Positions 34,774 through 49,800 of a DNA stretch of 64,000 nt are shown one piece after another. The DNA comes from Plasmopara viticola (Eukaryota; Oomycota; Peronosporomycetes; Peronosporales; Peronosporaceae): assembly GCA_001695595.3 (NCBI GenBank), contig MBPM02000054.1, positions 62,001 to 126,000 on the forward strand, written 5' to 3'. The notes under the pieces are model-generated. The model had not been told where the DNA came from and made no database searches. It saw only the letters and a program-made list of their open reading frames with translations. The position numbers and the translations under genes are program-made. The first letter of the stretch is position 1. Every line of letters begins with the position of its first letter.

Positions 34774-37700
34774 TCAAATAAATGTAGACTGAAAAAGCGT
34801 GTGGACTTGAAAATGGGTAAGAAAGGTAGCTGGATTTTACTCGATACGGAGCAGAAAGCCCTATATCAGCAACACCCCCTTTACACATAATATAGCTCTA
34901 AACAGCTCAGATTTAGGAATGAGTTAGGAGCAAACAGCTTGAGGTTTCGTCTGGCAAATGAGCGCGTGAGTCGAACTTCTCTATCAATGCTCTTTTCGTC
35001 GAAATGTGTTACCAAATGCTACGTGTTGGTCTAGATTTTTTTCGCGGTCGATCATGGAGGTTTGGAAATGCTACCAATTGTCATTGCCAAGCTCTAATTT
35101 GTCTTCTAGATAGACCCAATTACCTTCATTCAAGACGTGCTTTATAGGCATTTCACACAACTAATAACTCACTCACCATCATAAAGATAAGCTGCAGTTC
35201 AACAGACAAAGGATTGAACTAAAGCCCATCCTGAAGTACAAAAGTAAGGAACACGACGACCACTGCATAAGGACATGTTAAAAGTGTTTGAAAGACTGAA
35301 GAAGCACGGATTGTTTACAGAATGGTGGTTGAAAAAGTGTGTGCGGTTTTACCAATCGCTCACACGCACGTACACCCTTTCTTGGTATCGTGTAAAATTC
35401 TGGCAGCAACATACTGATCGTACACCACTCGAGCCCGATCATCTTCGTTCTTTTCATTCGCAAGCTATACACTCAAAGACCTTCATTTACTGATACACAC
35501 CCACCGTGTTAGCTTCTCCCCATATATACGAGATTGATTATCTCGTTCCCTCATGAAAGGGTTTTGCTCATCAAAATATCGCGAAGCACTTTGTATGCTC
35601 CAGAGTTTCGCAGGAGCCACTCGAGTCCGGCATCAGCTTATTCACGATTTCTACCGAACTTCAGTTTTTTTCAGTAGAAGTCTCGAAAGCTTTACCTTAC
35701 CAAAAAGCTCTCCATACTTCTTCCTTTTTACTTTCTTTGTTTTGTGGTGCCAGCCCATTACGCAGCATATCGCCGGCTTTCAATTACCATCTACCTAATA
35801 GCCTTTATTCAGCTTAAGCCAAAAAACACCATCTTTCGGCTCGACAGGAGACCCCAAAGCTTTTAAATATGAATTGAAAATGGCGATTTGCGAATCGTGG
35901 ACTCACCTCTGCAATCATTGGGTCATTTTGAACTCGTCAATTTTCTTTGTGTACAGTCTGCATCTCGGCTTGAATCCTAAGCCATTGTACGTTATGGGTG
36001 ACACTTGTCAACTGATTATTTAGTAGTTAAGAGAAAAGCAGTACACGGTTTTAGGATCACTGACCAGCAGATAGTACTGTGCTAGGATATGTGTAACTCC
36101 ATCACAGTTCGCAACCATAGGCTACCACTCGTAGTTCTGGTCGCGTTCGATAACGAAGCCCTTAACAAATACACGGAAGTACACTGTTTCAGAGGCGCGA
36201 GTTTGACTATCTACATTTAACATGCGCTTTGAGTGGCCAGCAAATCCTAGAGATCACTGCTAAGGAGATTACGGACCGAAGCCTTAGTGCTGAGACGCGC
36301 GTCGGTCAATCTGACTATGAAGCCTATGGGTCGCATGACCAAAAGAGTCCATCTTCTTTCCAAAGTCTACTGAGGGTCTAGTGTCGCCTCAAAAACTCCA
36401 CCTAGATCCAGGGCCAGCGCAAACAAAAATCTCGAGCGCGTACACACGGTTGCACAAGTTCTGTTGCTCCTAGGCGCAAAACTAGGCGAAATACGCGACC
36501 TCCGAGGCTTCTTGGCTGTTGAGGTTAAGTAATGGCTTTGTGTAAAGTGCGCAGTAAAGAAAAAGCGCTAATTAGCCTTTTGTGAAGTGGCGTAATTTCC
36601 CTACTTCCCGGAGCTCGTGGAAGCCATTGAAATGGCTTTGGTACAGCTTCTCGGTGAATGCTGCAATTTGGAATATGTACTTTACGGTCTTTTGGCCGCG
36701 CGATTAAGTTTAGTTTAGATGACTTTATATCAGCCCTCAGAGCTTCAATTTTCCTAGCGTCTGGCTTGCCGTTATGTCAAAGTCGAGATTGCTAAAATGT
36801 GAGCTATCTCTGATACTCCATGATAGTTAATTATTGCTTGAGCTCACGCAAGCACAGTACTTCGTCGAAGCTGGCTCGATTATAGACTGTAAGACTTACA
36901 CAATCTTATTGTAGGCTCTCTATTTGAAGCATGATAAGTACGTTACTGGAGACCACCTAAGAGCATCATCACTTCCAGGTGTTAGTAATTTTGTCTTCGG
37001 ACTTAATCCGACATCAAGCAAAAGCTTAAGGAGGAAGTTGATGGAACGCATTCGTAAGGTCACGATAAAACAGGCTCCATTTAAACCAAGTGATATTTAT
37101 GAATGCTACACGGAGAATAGCCCTCATGGAGCGTGAAGTAGGTAAGCGTATTGCTCGGCGACTTGTATTGGCCAAGTAACATCCTTCCAGAAGGTTGTTC
37201 TCTTCCTTATCGGATCTGTTCTGCAGAGAATGAGTAGTTCTAGCGAAACCTGGTGGTAGGACAGTCGCGTAGGCTCTCACCCACTACAATTTCAGCTTTG
37301 GCCACTGCGTCACCCGAAAAGTGTTCCCAAGGTTCTCACTTTTACCTCGCTCTCTTCTATTTTGCTTTCAATATTGGTGACATTATCAACAAGTGCGTCT
37401 AAGGCGGGTTTTTGCTCCCAAAAATAATGTGAGCCTTTTTTAAGTACGAATTTGTATTGCCAGTGAGCCTGACGGTAGCTATCACACCTTGAGAGCGTCT
37501 CACGAGCGATTAGACCGCTTTGACAACGTCATCAATTATTGAGGCTTCTTAATCGCCACAGCGAGAAATAGTCCAGGCGAGTGCTGGCCATATATATTAC
37601 CACAAGGCGGAAGTGTCTATGGACAACCATGTGAGAAAATACATTAAACGTTCTACTCCAGCATGAATTCTGACTTAGAAGTGCAGAAATTTTTACCCGT

Positions 37701-38749
37701 CGCAATGAATTCGAAGACTTTCCAAAGCCTTTTTTTCTGAACGGCTGAATCGGAAATAAAACTGAGGCTCCCCGCCTGTGGCAGTAGTATAACCTTTGTG
37801 GCAGATGCGGCCTTCGTAATAGGTGCTTTTTTAGGTGCCTTGAATGTAGTTTTGTTGTGTGAGCCGAAATATAGTTCATCAGTGCTGGCGAATCCGTTAG
37901 CCTCTCGTGCTTCCTGTTTGACTGATGTTAAGACTTATTTACGGTTTGGATAAAAGTCAACGGTCATGAATAACTCTTATTCATCTCCTAAAAATTGTGA
38001 TTTAATTTGTACTCGAAGATCATTTAGCAAGTCACTCCATTAAGCCGAGGGTTTCAAGTAAGAGCAGGTATCCCGTTAGAAAAATTATAAGAGAATGTTG
38101 CACGACAGGCAACCTATCGCTAGTCATACCAGATTGTATACTAAGGAATTTCAAAATGAAAAAAAAACTTTTTTAAATACAGAGGTAAGATTGGTGCATA
38201 TTTATACAGAAAAAAAGCTAGATTAAAAATGGAATAAAGGTTAGATTGAATAAACTGCATACTAATTGCACGCTTCGACCCCCTTGTAGTGAAAGGTCAT
38301 ACGACACGCCTCCTCGGCTCCTCGGTCTCATGGCCAATAAATTAGTGGATATATCAGATGTCAGTCACGGTATGCACACCCATAGATGCTTTGCCAATAA
38401 AGTAAGTTGCAAGTCAGCAGGACCCACAAGAGACTCGGAGTGATAAGAACTGTTAAACCTATCAAACGGCTTACTTACTATTAAAGTGCGTCGTAGCATG
38501 ATCGGAAGATGCCTCCACAAAACCGCAGAAAGCTCGATGAAACGGCATTTATTTCTGACTGTACCAAATTTATGCTTTCCGGCGGTCGTATCTAGCAATA
38601 CTTTGCTACCTTTAAAAAAAGTTTTCTTCCGTGCTTATTTAAATGCATTTTTATTAATCTTGAGCGGATGCAATAATATCTCTTGCCTTGCTTATAATGT
38701 AAGGCCGACTGTGTGCGAAGTCCGATTACTCTACCCTTAAAAAGCTTGT
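34774..38749. other. Gene-poor region with transposon fragments
   Basis: No intact gene. It contains a reverse-transcriptase-like fragment at 35225-35493 and otherwise short, unsupported frames. The promoter of the FYVE-SYLF gene lies within the first few hundred bases; a CCCATTTTCAAG string on the minus strand ~45 bp upstream of the start could be its initiator. Confidence 0.5.
35225..35493 (+). pseudogene. Ty3/gypsy RT fragment, tentative
   Basis: Read across one frame change, the plus strand gives SKEHDDHC then KVFERLKKHGLF, resembling the palm/connection region (EEHLxHLRxVFERLRKHGL) of gypsy-type reverse transcriptases. It is short and isolated, so only tentative. Confidence 0.4.
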
Positions 38750-38755
38750 CTTAAG

Positions 38756-40414
38756 CTAGACGTTAGGATGAGGAAAGTTTGCGAGCTCTTTGCTGAAAGC
38801 ATGCAAAATGAATAGGTGGAGCACAAAAACCTCTATATCCGTATTTCTATCGACCATTAACAGGTCTAACCCAAAGGCGAGACTTATAAACTTCCAAAAG
38901 TCCATTTGGATTTGAAGGATCTGTACAGAAGCCGATGTGCGAAATGCGGATATAATCATCTAGTAGTCTTACAGGTCCTTAATACTCGACCACAGGTGGA
39001 GCTTCTACTATGTTGTAGAGACTAAAAAAGGCTTTGTTTCTATTTGAATTACCGATAATTAAAGCACCATGTTCCTGCAAAAGTATTTCGTCATCACTTC
39101 ATGCGACGACTCTGCTGGAACGACCCTACTGTGAAGCAAACTGTTTGCCCACTCATACTGATGCACTCCAATCGTCATCAAGAAGTTTGACATTCGACGT
39201 TGGTGTGATGACAAATTGCATTGAAAGTTATAGGTTGGTCTTTGCTTCAGTTTTCCTGCAAACTCCGGAAGCTCCGATAGAGCTTCAAGCCTGATTATGC
39301 GATCTATCTAATGCATCGTATGGTTTGCGCAAATAGCATTGACAAGTCTATTAGGCTTGACAGATATGTATTCAGCACGGGAGTTACATTCCTCAAATAA
39401 ACACACTCTTGTATCTTCTCAGACGAGTGAGACAAATCTACTACCGTCCTCAGGGATGCAGTCTTCAGTAAGCTTCAAGCTCAAAAGATGCGCGCACAGC
39501 TCAACTGGTGCACAATTAGCTTCTTGTCATAAAGAAAAAATATCGTTCGGCAGACTCAAGATGATTGAACTGAATGAGCTAAATTGCTCATGGCCGTCCT
39601 TATCGAGATGATTTAAAGCGCAGCCAATGGCATAGTCGGAAGCACTTTAAGAGAGATCAAACGGCTTTGTCTTATCCTTCAGAGTCAGGACTGGAGCTTG
39701 CTGAAGGCGTGTCTTATTGGGAAGGCATCCGGGTTTTCGCTCTCTCAGACAACTTGATAATAGATCGTACTGAGGCCTTTCGAGACACTTAAAGTTTCCA
39801 TAGACTTAAGCAAATAGTTGGCTGAGCCGGATAAATTCCTTAAATCGTCTGGGGGGCGTGGCGCAGACCAAGCTGAAATGGCTTTCGTTGTCTAAGGCTT
39901 CACCCAAACCTGTGGTCGCTCGCAAAGCAAACAAGGTTTTTAATCTCCTGCTTTGCAATGACAGATTTGTGAACTCGGCTTAAACTTGTATGGATTCCAT
40001 AACCTAGTAAATTGTATTGGGTGACCTAACCGGGCTTTTAGAGCCGAACTGCGTCAGAGGAGCTATGATCAAACTTACCCTCATTTTACGTTCACTAATG
40101 CCGGTAATAATCTCGCAGATTGTGTGGCCGAGCAGTAAGACGTAGCCGGTGCACTTAGTCACTTCAACAGATCTCCCATGACATAATACTTAGTGTATTT
40201 ATTGTCATGAGGAATTCATTCGACTCCTTTTTTCGGATTGATGGTACCCGGCTACCAAATCTAATGCACCGTACAATGTACACACGGATACGCTGTCAAG
40301 CAACACATCGTTTCTTGGAATAGATTTGTGCAGATGCCACTCGACTATTGAGCCCATTTGAGTCGCCACTTTTTGCATGATTTTCGACACAGACAATTTG
40401 AATATTTTAACCAT
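38756..40414 (-). pseudogene. Ty3/gypsy pol remnant with RT, RNase H and integrase traces
   Basis: Reading the minus strand from 40414 downwards: RT (IPRNDVLLDSVSVCTLYGAL, then DLVAGYHQ, 40414-40205) matches the DLxSGYHQ motif of gypsy RT. RNase H (KPFDLS, stop, SASDYAIGCALNHLDKDGHE, near 39660-39560) matches DASDxAIGxVL. The integrase core (WKFISLAFGLDLLMVDRN, then TDIEVFVLHL, near 38900-38790) matches the WxSISMDFVxGLP region. The order RT-RNase H-integrase is that of Ty3/gypsy. Stops and frame changes are frequent, and no terminal repeats were identified. It is a long-dead element. Confidence 0.75.
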
Positions 40415-43400
40415 CGCACCATATTATTCTTTGTCTTATCGACGAAGAAGGCACCTAAGGACTTTAAATGGCCTCTTGGCAGTGGAAATATTCATGTGGC
40501 ACACTGCTTTGTGCCTGGTACGAGGTCAATTTTGTGTCTCACTCCTTGATCCAATAGAAAGATCAATAGTGTGATCAAAAGTGACAAAAATACTATGTCA
40601 TCCTTCAAGATTTCTGAGTTAAGGCGCAGCGTACGCCGCCTATAAGATCTAGCAAAGATTTTTTGTCTAGAGCAGACGGCGATTATATGTAATCAAGAAT
40701 CAGTAACTTAATATTTCTGACGAGATAGTGGCTTTGACACCTTTGGCAAAGCCTTTAATTAAAGCGCACTTGTCGTTACGCAATGATTAATTTAACAACT
40801 GTGAACACGATCGTTTACAGCCACAGAATTTCTTGTGGCACTCAGGAAGTGATTACGTGCTGCATCTTCATTTTACTCTAGCGAAGCTATGTTACTTGCT
40901 CTTATATTCCGCTTGCAGTCCTATATCGCCCATTGTGGATTGCAGATCTATGTTAGCCGCTTCTATCCGCTTGTATATCTTTGTAATTACTCACGTTTGA
41001 CGCTACATTATGCGCTGTGTCTCACGATACTAAGTTATTTACTTGCGAGGTTACCCACAAGTTTTGGCTCTATGTTACCCACATTTATAATGCTCTTTGA
41101 AGCCTCCGGCAGCCGATCCTTTAATGGACACCAGAACATTTTATATACATCTCGAAACTGTATTATTATAGTGTTCCTTCCAAAGAAGCCCTGAGCACAA
41201 TGGAGCAGAAACAGAACTCTCCAACACTCTGCTGAGCGAACCAGGGCGGCAAGCACCTGTAGCCTTTCCTCGCCAATCGGATGAGGGCTAGTGCTTTTTT
41301 AGCCGCGGCATGTCTAAGATGAGGTCATGCTTGTCCATGTCAAGGGCAAAAAATGGCTTTGTGCTGTCCGAACCTCAAACTCGGCACCTACGTCAATTTT
41401 AATCTCGTTGCTCTCCTTTGACCATCTCTAAACCTTATTTAGGCTGACCGTAAACGGTCCACCGTCATGCCTACTTTTGCGACGCTCCAATGTCGACATG
41501 GACTCAAAATAAAGTGCACACACCGCTCCTTCAGAAGTTGTTGATCTCTCAGAAATTAATGTTTGCATAGTGTGTGTTAGACACGCACCCATCCAGGGCA
41601 CAGCTCCTGTCAGGCGGGACGAAATTACTCTTCTACGACCCTTTTGGCACAAACATGAATTTTGTGTATAGCTTCACAGCAGAAGAGGCGGCAAATATAG
41701 CTTTGCTTGGCATAACGAAAATTCATTGATACTAGACCGGTGTCAGTCTATTTAGGAATTGTAACACTAGATCCTATAGAACGAGATGTTGCCCACCCAA
41801 GGCATTCCGATGAAGCAAACTCATCTGTACTTCTCTTGAAGGGCAATTTAAATCGCCTCTCCCTTTACTACTGCCTGCTCTTTATGAGTTGACTGCAAAA
41901 TCGGTCGATCTTTTTAATCCGTTCATAAACACAGTGTTTTATACTTATAGAAAGAGTGGCGCTCGATTGATGAGGGCCGCCAACTTCCTAAGGTCATGAG
42001 CATGTTTATGTAGCTCACACTCTCCTTACTTGCAAGAAAGAAAGCGCGCGCGCTGATGAGACTAAAAATTTGTCTAGAGGCGCGCTGCTCTCACATATCC
42101 CTTCAGGTGCTTCCGCGACACAAAGCGCTTTGATAAAGTTGCATCACGGGTGAGGGCACAGCTTTTGGCCTGAGTGTGAAAATGCCACGCGCGACTCAAC
42201 ATCAGTGATCAAGGCTGCATCGGTCGCCGTCTATACCTCCTTTATTCGAGAGAAAAGGCTCCGCTTATTCAAGCCTTCGAAGGTACGAATGTTAAGCTTC
42301 ACTAGCTTACACATTTGGCTTTGTTGCTGGGGGTACCTAAACGAATTTTACATGAACAAGGCTTTGTTTGCAGAGATCGAACGTTATGATTTGTTCCAGC
42401 CGCGGATGGGCCGCCTCATGAGGCCCATCGGAGCCAGTAATCCCTATGAACTGCTCCTCTGACATATATGTAAAGGCGACTTTTCCATCGTGAATTTTCG
42501 TGAGGGTTTAGATACTTAATCTACCTCAGGATTGACCAAATGCTACCAAGCACTACGGAGTACAGCAATTTGTACATAGGCTGTATGCGGAAATATATAC
42601 AGCTTTTCGGCCAAGAACCCGATCCAAAGAGTATTGATGTGACAGGGTTACACAGCACCTTGCAAAAAGGAGGTGCGCAGAAATTTTACGATCAACCTGT
42701 CAGCGACAGCTTACTGTTCTCGGTCAGATTGATGTGATGAGATCACACAGCATCTTGCACAAGGGGAGCGCGCTGAAGGATTGAGATTTTTTCGGGAGAA
42801 AGACCTTTCACTATCCTCTTTTTATGTATCGAGGTGACAGCAGGAGGTGTGCAGGTAGAAATTAAATCTTCTGGTATACTGTTCCTAATCTTTAGGTGAT
42901 CGACGTGTGCAATAGATTGCGATTTGATTCAGACCTTAATGGTACATTTATAATTTTTACTCGATATCATGCTTTAAGACGACATTAAAAAAAGACGTCG
43001 AGTGTAACAACGCGTGTGTATGCGTGTTCCTATCTGTGTGTTGCAATATTAGTATTAGCACGATGAACGATTCGATATCAGATGCCTGATTATCCAGACA
43101 GCAGCTTGACGACGCCAAGTCCATTCACTTTAATACTTAATATCGATGCTTAATACTTGAAAAGCACTTATTGTTCACACTTCGGTGACATTTTCTTCAA
43201 GACGGCAAATACGCCAGGCGCGGCGACTTCAGTGCCACGCGCAACGAAAGTGTCGACAGAGTTTACTGTAGCCACCGCCTCGTGATCGATTACATCGATG
43301 CCCATTCCAGACGTGACAGTAGATTTTTTTTAACACGGGAGCCACTAAAGCCCTTTCAAGACAAGCGTTTACCATTACCAAGCCATATTGAAAATTAATG

Positions 43401-43802
43401 TCAATTCGATAGGAAACCTTGTTCTTCGGCGCTACTGCTAACAGACAGCCATCCTTTTTACTAGGCCTGCTTGTAATGCGACACTCCGTTGTACTAAACA
43501 TTGCCACTCTGCGAGCCATGCAAGCAATGGACGAAACGGCTTTGCCCGAGCGAAGCACAAAATTTGTAAATTCGCGGCTGTGTTAGGACCACGAAGCATA
43601 AACCTAAATATGTTCGTAAAGACCATAATATTCCACGCGTTGGACCAGCATCGTGAGGAAAGCTTAATGGGTTTTAGCCGATTCACAAAATCAAATGTGC
43701 GTTAGTAAAACGCTCGGTATGACTGCTTTTCAAACGCAACGGAGCAATAATGATACAAGATGAAGGGTCTTTATAAAGGCAAAAAAAGGTAATTACAACA
43801 CA
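40415..43802. other. Gene-poor region downstream of callose synthase
   Basis: Probably upstream parts of the same gypsy element plus other decayed sequence; the frames at 41035-41256 and 41428-41652 (minus) are not recognisable. Around 42633-42780 a degenerate duplication with ~95-bp spacing is visible (ATTGATGTGA followed by CACAGCA). No intact gene. Confidence 0.45.
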
Positions 43803-46800
43803 CTAAGCACGCCCATAAGCATGCGGCGGAGCCGCATGAGAGGGTGTTTCGTACATTTGGTAGCTAACTTGTCCATTGTTGCTCCGTTGCGCTCCTCCAT
43901 TTGATTTGGAACGCACACGACTGAGGTTTCGCTGGCGAGCAGTACCGGGAGTCCGTGTGTTACGACTTGCGCGTTCAGCACGCATGCGAGCAATGCGATC
44001 GCGGTCGCGCTTGGCTTCCGACTTGGAACAAATGATTCCGTTTTTCTTGGTGCCAGCGCTTAGTAGAAGCATCAGTGAAACGACACTAAAGCCTGCAATC
44101 GCGTACAGATAGAAGTACTCGTTTTCCATTGTCGAGTCCTCCGCGTGCATGTAGACGTAACCCACATTCGCCACGAAAAAGATGGTGAAGAGGGAGGTTG
44201 TAGAAGAAGCGCGGCCACGACTGGTAAACATACCAGCACAGGCAGACCATGGAGCAGAGCTTGTGCCGAGGCCCATGAAGAAGTACATGAGCATAACGAC
44301 GAGGCTGACGTAAAGGCCGGAACCATGCGATTCGCCCAGAAGCTCGGATTTTTCATTGAAACCCAAGATACCCGCACAAAGAGCCACGGGTATCAACGTG
44401 CCGAAAAGAATGGACTTGTGGTCGAGTTTATCGATGAAAAAGACGGCAATGACTGCACCCGCAAGTTGCAGTGATATGGCATTTACAAAGAGTTGGTCTT
44501 GATCCGTATACATGCTTGCCCCCTTGTAGCTGATGAAAGCGTTGAGGAATCCCGTGGTAAGCGAAGACACGAGCATTAGAAACAGGCAGATAAGGTATTT
44601 GAAGAAACCGGCACCTGCTTCGTCTGCAGTCTCTTCTTCTCGCATAACCTTGAGTTCTTCCTGCACGTCAGGCTTACGACGGAGAACGACGAGACAGGCT
44701 TCACAAGCCTCCCAGCCCTTGCGGTCTAGTACCCAATACGGACTTTCTGGAAATACATTTACTACGGGAGTGACGAGAGCGATAAAGATGCAAGCAGCAA
44801 AGGTTTGCCAGATCCATCCCAACTGGTGCACTGTCGCAAAGATTCCACCAAGCAAACTACCGGTAATGAAGCCAATGCCCAACAACAGCATTGATTTGCC
44901 ACGCATATCTTTGGTCGAGATTTCAAATATGTAGATTGCCAGCGACGGCAGCAGAATGCCACAAGACACTCCGAGCAGACCAATGCCGGGCATGAGCAGC
45001 ATTGATCGAAGGGCGTCATTGGCACTTACAGCCACCATACCCAGTGTGCTGAATAGACCACCAGCCACAATTGTCAGACGACGTCCTAAGAAGAAGTTGA
45101 GAAAACCAGAAATGATCGTGCCTATGACACATGCTGCGTAAAGAATGTACGTGGTAGTGCCATCGCCAACGTTGCCACTTAAAACACCATCGTACGTAAC
45201 CGCGTAGCTTGCAAAGCTTGCAGATTGCTCGAGTGTCGAGAGCAGATTAAATAGCCAGCCAACGCCGATGCCACCAAGAACGCCCATAAACGCTGCAAGG
45301 GAGAATGCGTACTGCGATGAAGCAGACATGACTTTTGAAAAACCTTCATTGTACATCATACGCGTCTGGATAATGTTCAGGAACGGAATACACGACATTA
45401 CGACAAGCGGGATGATCATCCCTGTGCAAAATATAAAGTCAAAGAGGAACTGCAGCTGCTGGAAGACTGCTACACCAGCGATCGATGAGTGTGGAAAGCT
45501 CCACATGCGAAAGCATTCATTGATGCCATATAGAGCCGCCACATACGCAAAGAAGAGTGACAAGGCATACTTAAAGGTCCATTTCAGGGCAAAGTATGTA
45601 GCCAAGAAGTACATTGTGACGATAATAGTCATCGTTCCCAGATAGAGCATTGCGCGCTTGACGGGGCTCATCGAGTGCATCCCCATGCCAACGATGTGGA
45701 AAACAACAAGCAACAGGACCGTCGCAAGCGCAGCACCAAGTGAGTACGCCACATACATGACATCCGACGTCTCGAGCGTTGCCACGTAAAACATAAGCAA
45801 GAAGTGACGGCATTCGCGTACAATGACCGTAACCCGCGAAATCATGTTTGAGTTGTGAAGCTGCTCCAAGTCGCCCTTCCACCAACCAATCCAGCCTCCC
45901 TTGTTGGTCGGGTCATCGTCTTTGTAGTCTTCGGGGGCAAACATCCACATGCACCATTGCTGAATGTCCACCTTCATTTTTCTGAAATCCAGACCATCAC
46001 TGTTGAACATAAAGGGACCGACTACCCATAGAATAGAAATGAACCACACGGAAAATGTCTGAACTCCATATCCTTGTGCAGTATCACAATAGTCGGACGC
46101 GAACGTGTTATCGTTGGCCGACGCATCGGTCTGACAGATATAAAAGTTACCAAACGCCATGTACACAAGACACAAACCGATAAGTTCCCAAGCCTTCCGA
46201 TAATGTGAACTGGCGTATGCTTTGTACAACAACACCAACGTTTCGCGAGAAATCTTGAATCCACGACCTGTGGCTTGGTACTTCGCACCGCCGTGTACAA
46301 TGTTGTTATCGAAATAGTGCATGGTGGTGCCGACTTGAAAGACAAAGAAAGCGGGACCAAGAGTGACAATCATGTCGATAAATCGCGTCATACCGCGCAC
46401 AAAACCACCTTCACCGAAGTAAACACACATAAGCGGAAGCATGAGGAACGTTCCGGCTTGGATGTAAAATTGCGTATTGAGCACCGACTTTAGGTCCTTA
46501 AATACACGTTCGTCAAAGTTGTTAGCAACATTACCAGAGATAACAGCCGTTGAGTTCATGTCAAATACAATTTGCTGCTGCACACCGGCCAATGCGAGGT
46601 ACACTTTGCAGTACATGTACACGAAGGTTGTTACGATCGTCATCCATGTGGCAAAGTAAAATCCAGTGTGCGAGTAGTACATGGAATTTAAACGGAAGAA
46701 GTCCATGAACTGGCCCATGCGGTGCGCCTCCCGAGCTAGAGATGTCTCTCCAGCTCCGTTGGCCAGCTTGCCTTCAAACATAGAAATTTGCGAGAGAGCC

Positions 46801-49800
46801 ACATCTCGCCCCTTACCACATTGCATGAATTCGACGTGCGTGACAACACCACCACGAAGAGTCGAGTTAAAGCCAGCAAAGACATCCTCTGACAAGTTAA
46901 TGCCCTTAGAAGCTTTAGAGACACCACCACGAGGAAGAGCAATGATCTTGTCGAATATATCGGGGTGCCCATAGTGCATACGCACGTATAATGGGTCAGC
47001 CAGAACACGCTGCGACAGCGTTACGAATACAAGCTCTTGCCACGACTTAAATTTTGACAAAGACGACGCGTTGCCTGTGAAAATGTGCTCGCGCATGCCA
47101 ATGATAGAAACTGGTTTCTTCGAGGGATGCAGGTCAGCAGTCACCAGAAGCTGCGGCATCTTCAGACATTCCTCAAAGTAGTGCTGTTGGTTCATATCAA
47201 TTGTCTGGAGATACTCGCCACGCGTAAACGGCAGCGCGTTATTTTGATTCTCGGGCTTACCTTCTCCGAGAATTGGATCACCAGGCAATTCATAACGGTA
47301 TACCTCAGCAATTTCGTTGCCTTCGCTTTTAATCAGCACTGTGTCGAATTGCTTGTTTCCATCCATCTCGATCGTATCAACGTAGGCAACACGCAAGTTA
47401 GGATACGTTTTTAGCAAATAATCGATGTCATCCGCCTGGGCTTTGCCTTCTGCACGATGCTTGCCGTATACCTGACAAGCACATATGTACGAGAATTTAA
47501 GCCGCACCATATCTTCAAGTTGGGCCTGCTTTTGCTCCGCCGTCTTGCCGGGACTTGAACCAATTTCGAGCCAATGAAGGATTTTGATCGCATCTTCGTA
47601 CAACATCATGCCCTGGACGGTACGCGCAAGCGTCTGACCACGATACGACGCCCAAAGACGAATTTCCAATGGGTAGTTCGCCTGTGCTTCTTCGGCACTG
47701 CTCACGTCAATCCGCTCTAAAAAGTTCTCCCATTCTTCCGGGTGTATTGTAAGCAGGTATTTAAGAATAGTAATATTCTTGCCTTTTTCCTCGACCTTTT
47801 GAAAGACCGGGTGATTCGTTAGCGGGTCGTTAAGCTCAGACAGGGAGATAAGCACGCTTTCACTGTAGAAAGGTGTCACTACGGAAAACGAGTGCATTTC
47901 CTTTACCGATGTCAGCTGAGGAATGTCCATAAGAAGCGACTTCATGAAAAAACCAAGACGACGTTCGGCTTCAGGTACACGCGGCATTGCATCAGCCTTT
48001 TCAAGAGACATAAGTAGATACGCGCGAGTAGCAGCTCCCATGGCGGTGTCGTTGTGGAACAGGTTCACTAACCCGCGAGCAGCAAACACATAGCCATTAG
48101 CGCTTGAGCAGAACTTGGAATTGCTAAACTTTGCAGCGATCTCTGGGCGGTTAGCAAACACACGAATGGTGTTGAACAAATTCTCCATCTTCGTCACAAA
48201 GTTTCGCACAACTCCCATAGTGTGCACACGCGATGTCGTCAAGTGCGAGGACTGGGCATCAGGATCCGGTAAATCCATCACTGCTTCCAAGAATTCCATC
48301 GATACTGTGCGCAGCTGGATGAGGCTCTTGGCGTCAAATGTTTTCATAAAGCTGCCATTTGCAGCAATTGCCTCCATTTGACGCAATGCGTCCAGGATGT
48401 CGGCATCGTCACTGCCCAACAATGCTTCCATCACGTACATACTGGCCGTAAAGAAGCTGCGCACAGCAGATAAGCAGTCTTTCTGTACCATGTAAACTTG
48501 AAGCTGCGAATCACCCTTGCCTTCTTTAGCAAGTTTGACAGTGAAATCAAGAGCTTCCACAAGCTTACCGGCAGACAAAAATACGGGTTCAAACACGTCG
48601 CCCGAGCCCTGAATGTCGTATTGCAAGATTGCAGCCTCTTTGTCGTCTACTAAGTCTCCCTCGCGAAATGAGTTTACGATTTCGTTCCACACGACAACGA
48701 ATCGTAACATCATTTGAGACTGGTATGCCGCAGCGGAACCGTCAGCGGCCGCATCGTTTGAGCGGGCCAAGTTGGTCACAACCTTCTTGTCAAAAAGCTG
48801 AGGTGCTACGCGAAAAGCCTTTGTAATTTCCTTAATGCCGCGGATCTCGCCTGTCTTCATCAAAAGACCCTGAATGCCTCCGAGCGAGGCTTGAAAGACA
48901 GTAAAGTATATCTGCGTATCGTAGTTGAAGATGAAAATCACTGGCAACCACAAAGCCGAGATGACACCAAAGTTGTGGAATGAAACGACGTTGCTTCCGT
49001 ACTCGAGTTGCATTTCGAAAATGGCAAGCGACGGAAGAACTAGTGGACGTACGAGAATGAAGTAGGAAACGAAGGCTTTAAGCGCCCATAGAATAAGCCA
49101 GAAGGTGATGTACTTGATTTGGTAGCTGAGCGGAGGCGCCATATTGCGACCAACATAACACGATTCGCCCTCTCGAATAAATTTGGCCGCAAACGATCGG
49201 GTAACCATCGATGGAGCAAATGCCTGGACCACCATAACTATTGCACCAGGCAGGATGAAAGCAGCGGACGCCGTTGCGGCTTTGTCGAGCAGCTCCGTAT
49301 TCTGGTCCGTCATCAAGGGCGTGTAGATCATCATGCCGAAGATGCCAGCGAACACACCGTTCCAAAGCATGCGTACTACGAGAGCACCCCCGTAATTGAA
49401 CGATCGTGACGACGTCTTGGACGACTCTCTCGCTGTGAGCAAATGCCATCCATGGCACGCTTCCAAAACAGTCTTACAGAATCCCATCGAAGAGAGGGCA
49501 AAGACAATACCGACATACGTAAGCTTGACACTTTGAGGTTGATATGGCTTTACAACTTCGCCCATGGATGCAAATTGAGGAAACCATTGCTGTCCACCGC
49601 TAGGTGAAATGGCCGAAATGAAGCCAATGGCCATGAGGACCATCAGAAACATCATGTTAAACTGGAAAATGCGGTAGTAGTTGAGAACAAGCGTAAAGAT
49701 ACTTCGATGTTCGTAGTATGTCTTGGTGTGGTTTTTCGTCAGTTCCTCGCCAATTTGCGTTATGTCGATATTCAAGCAGTACTTTTTCCAAAAGTACTCA

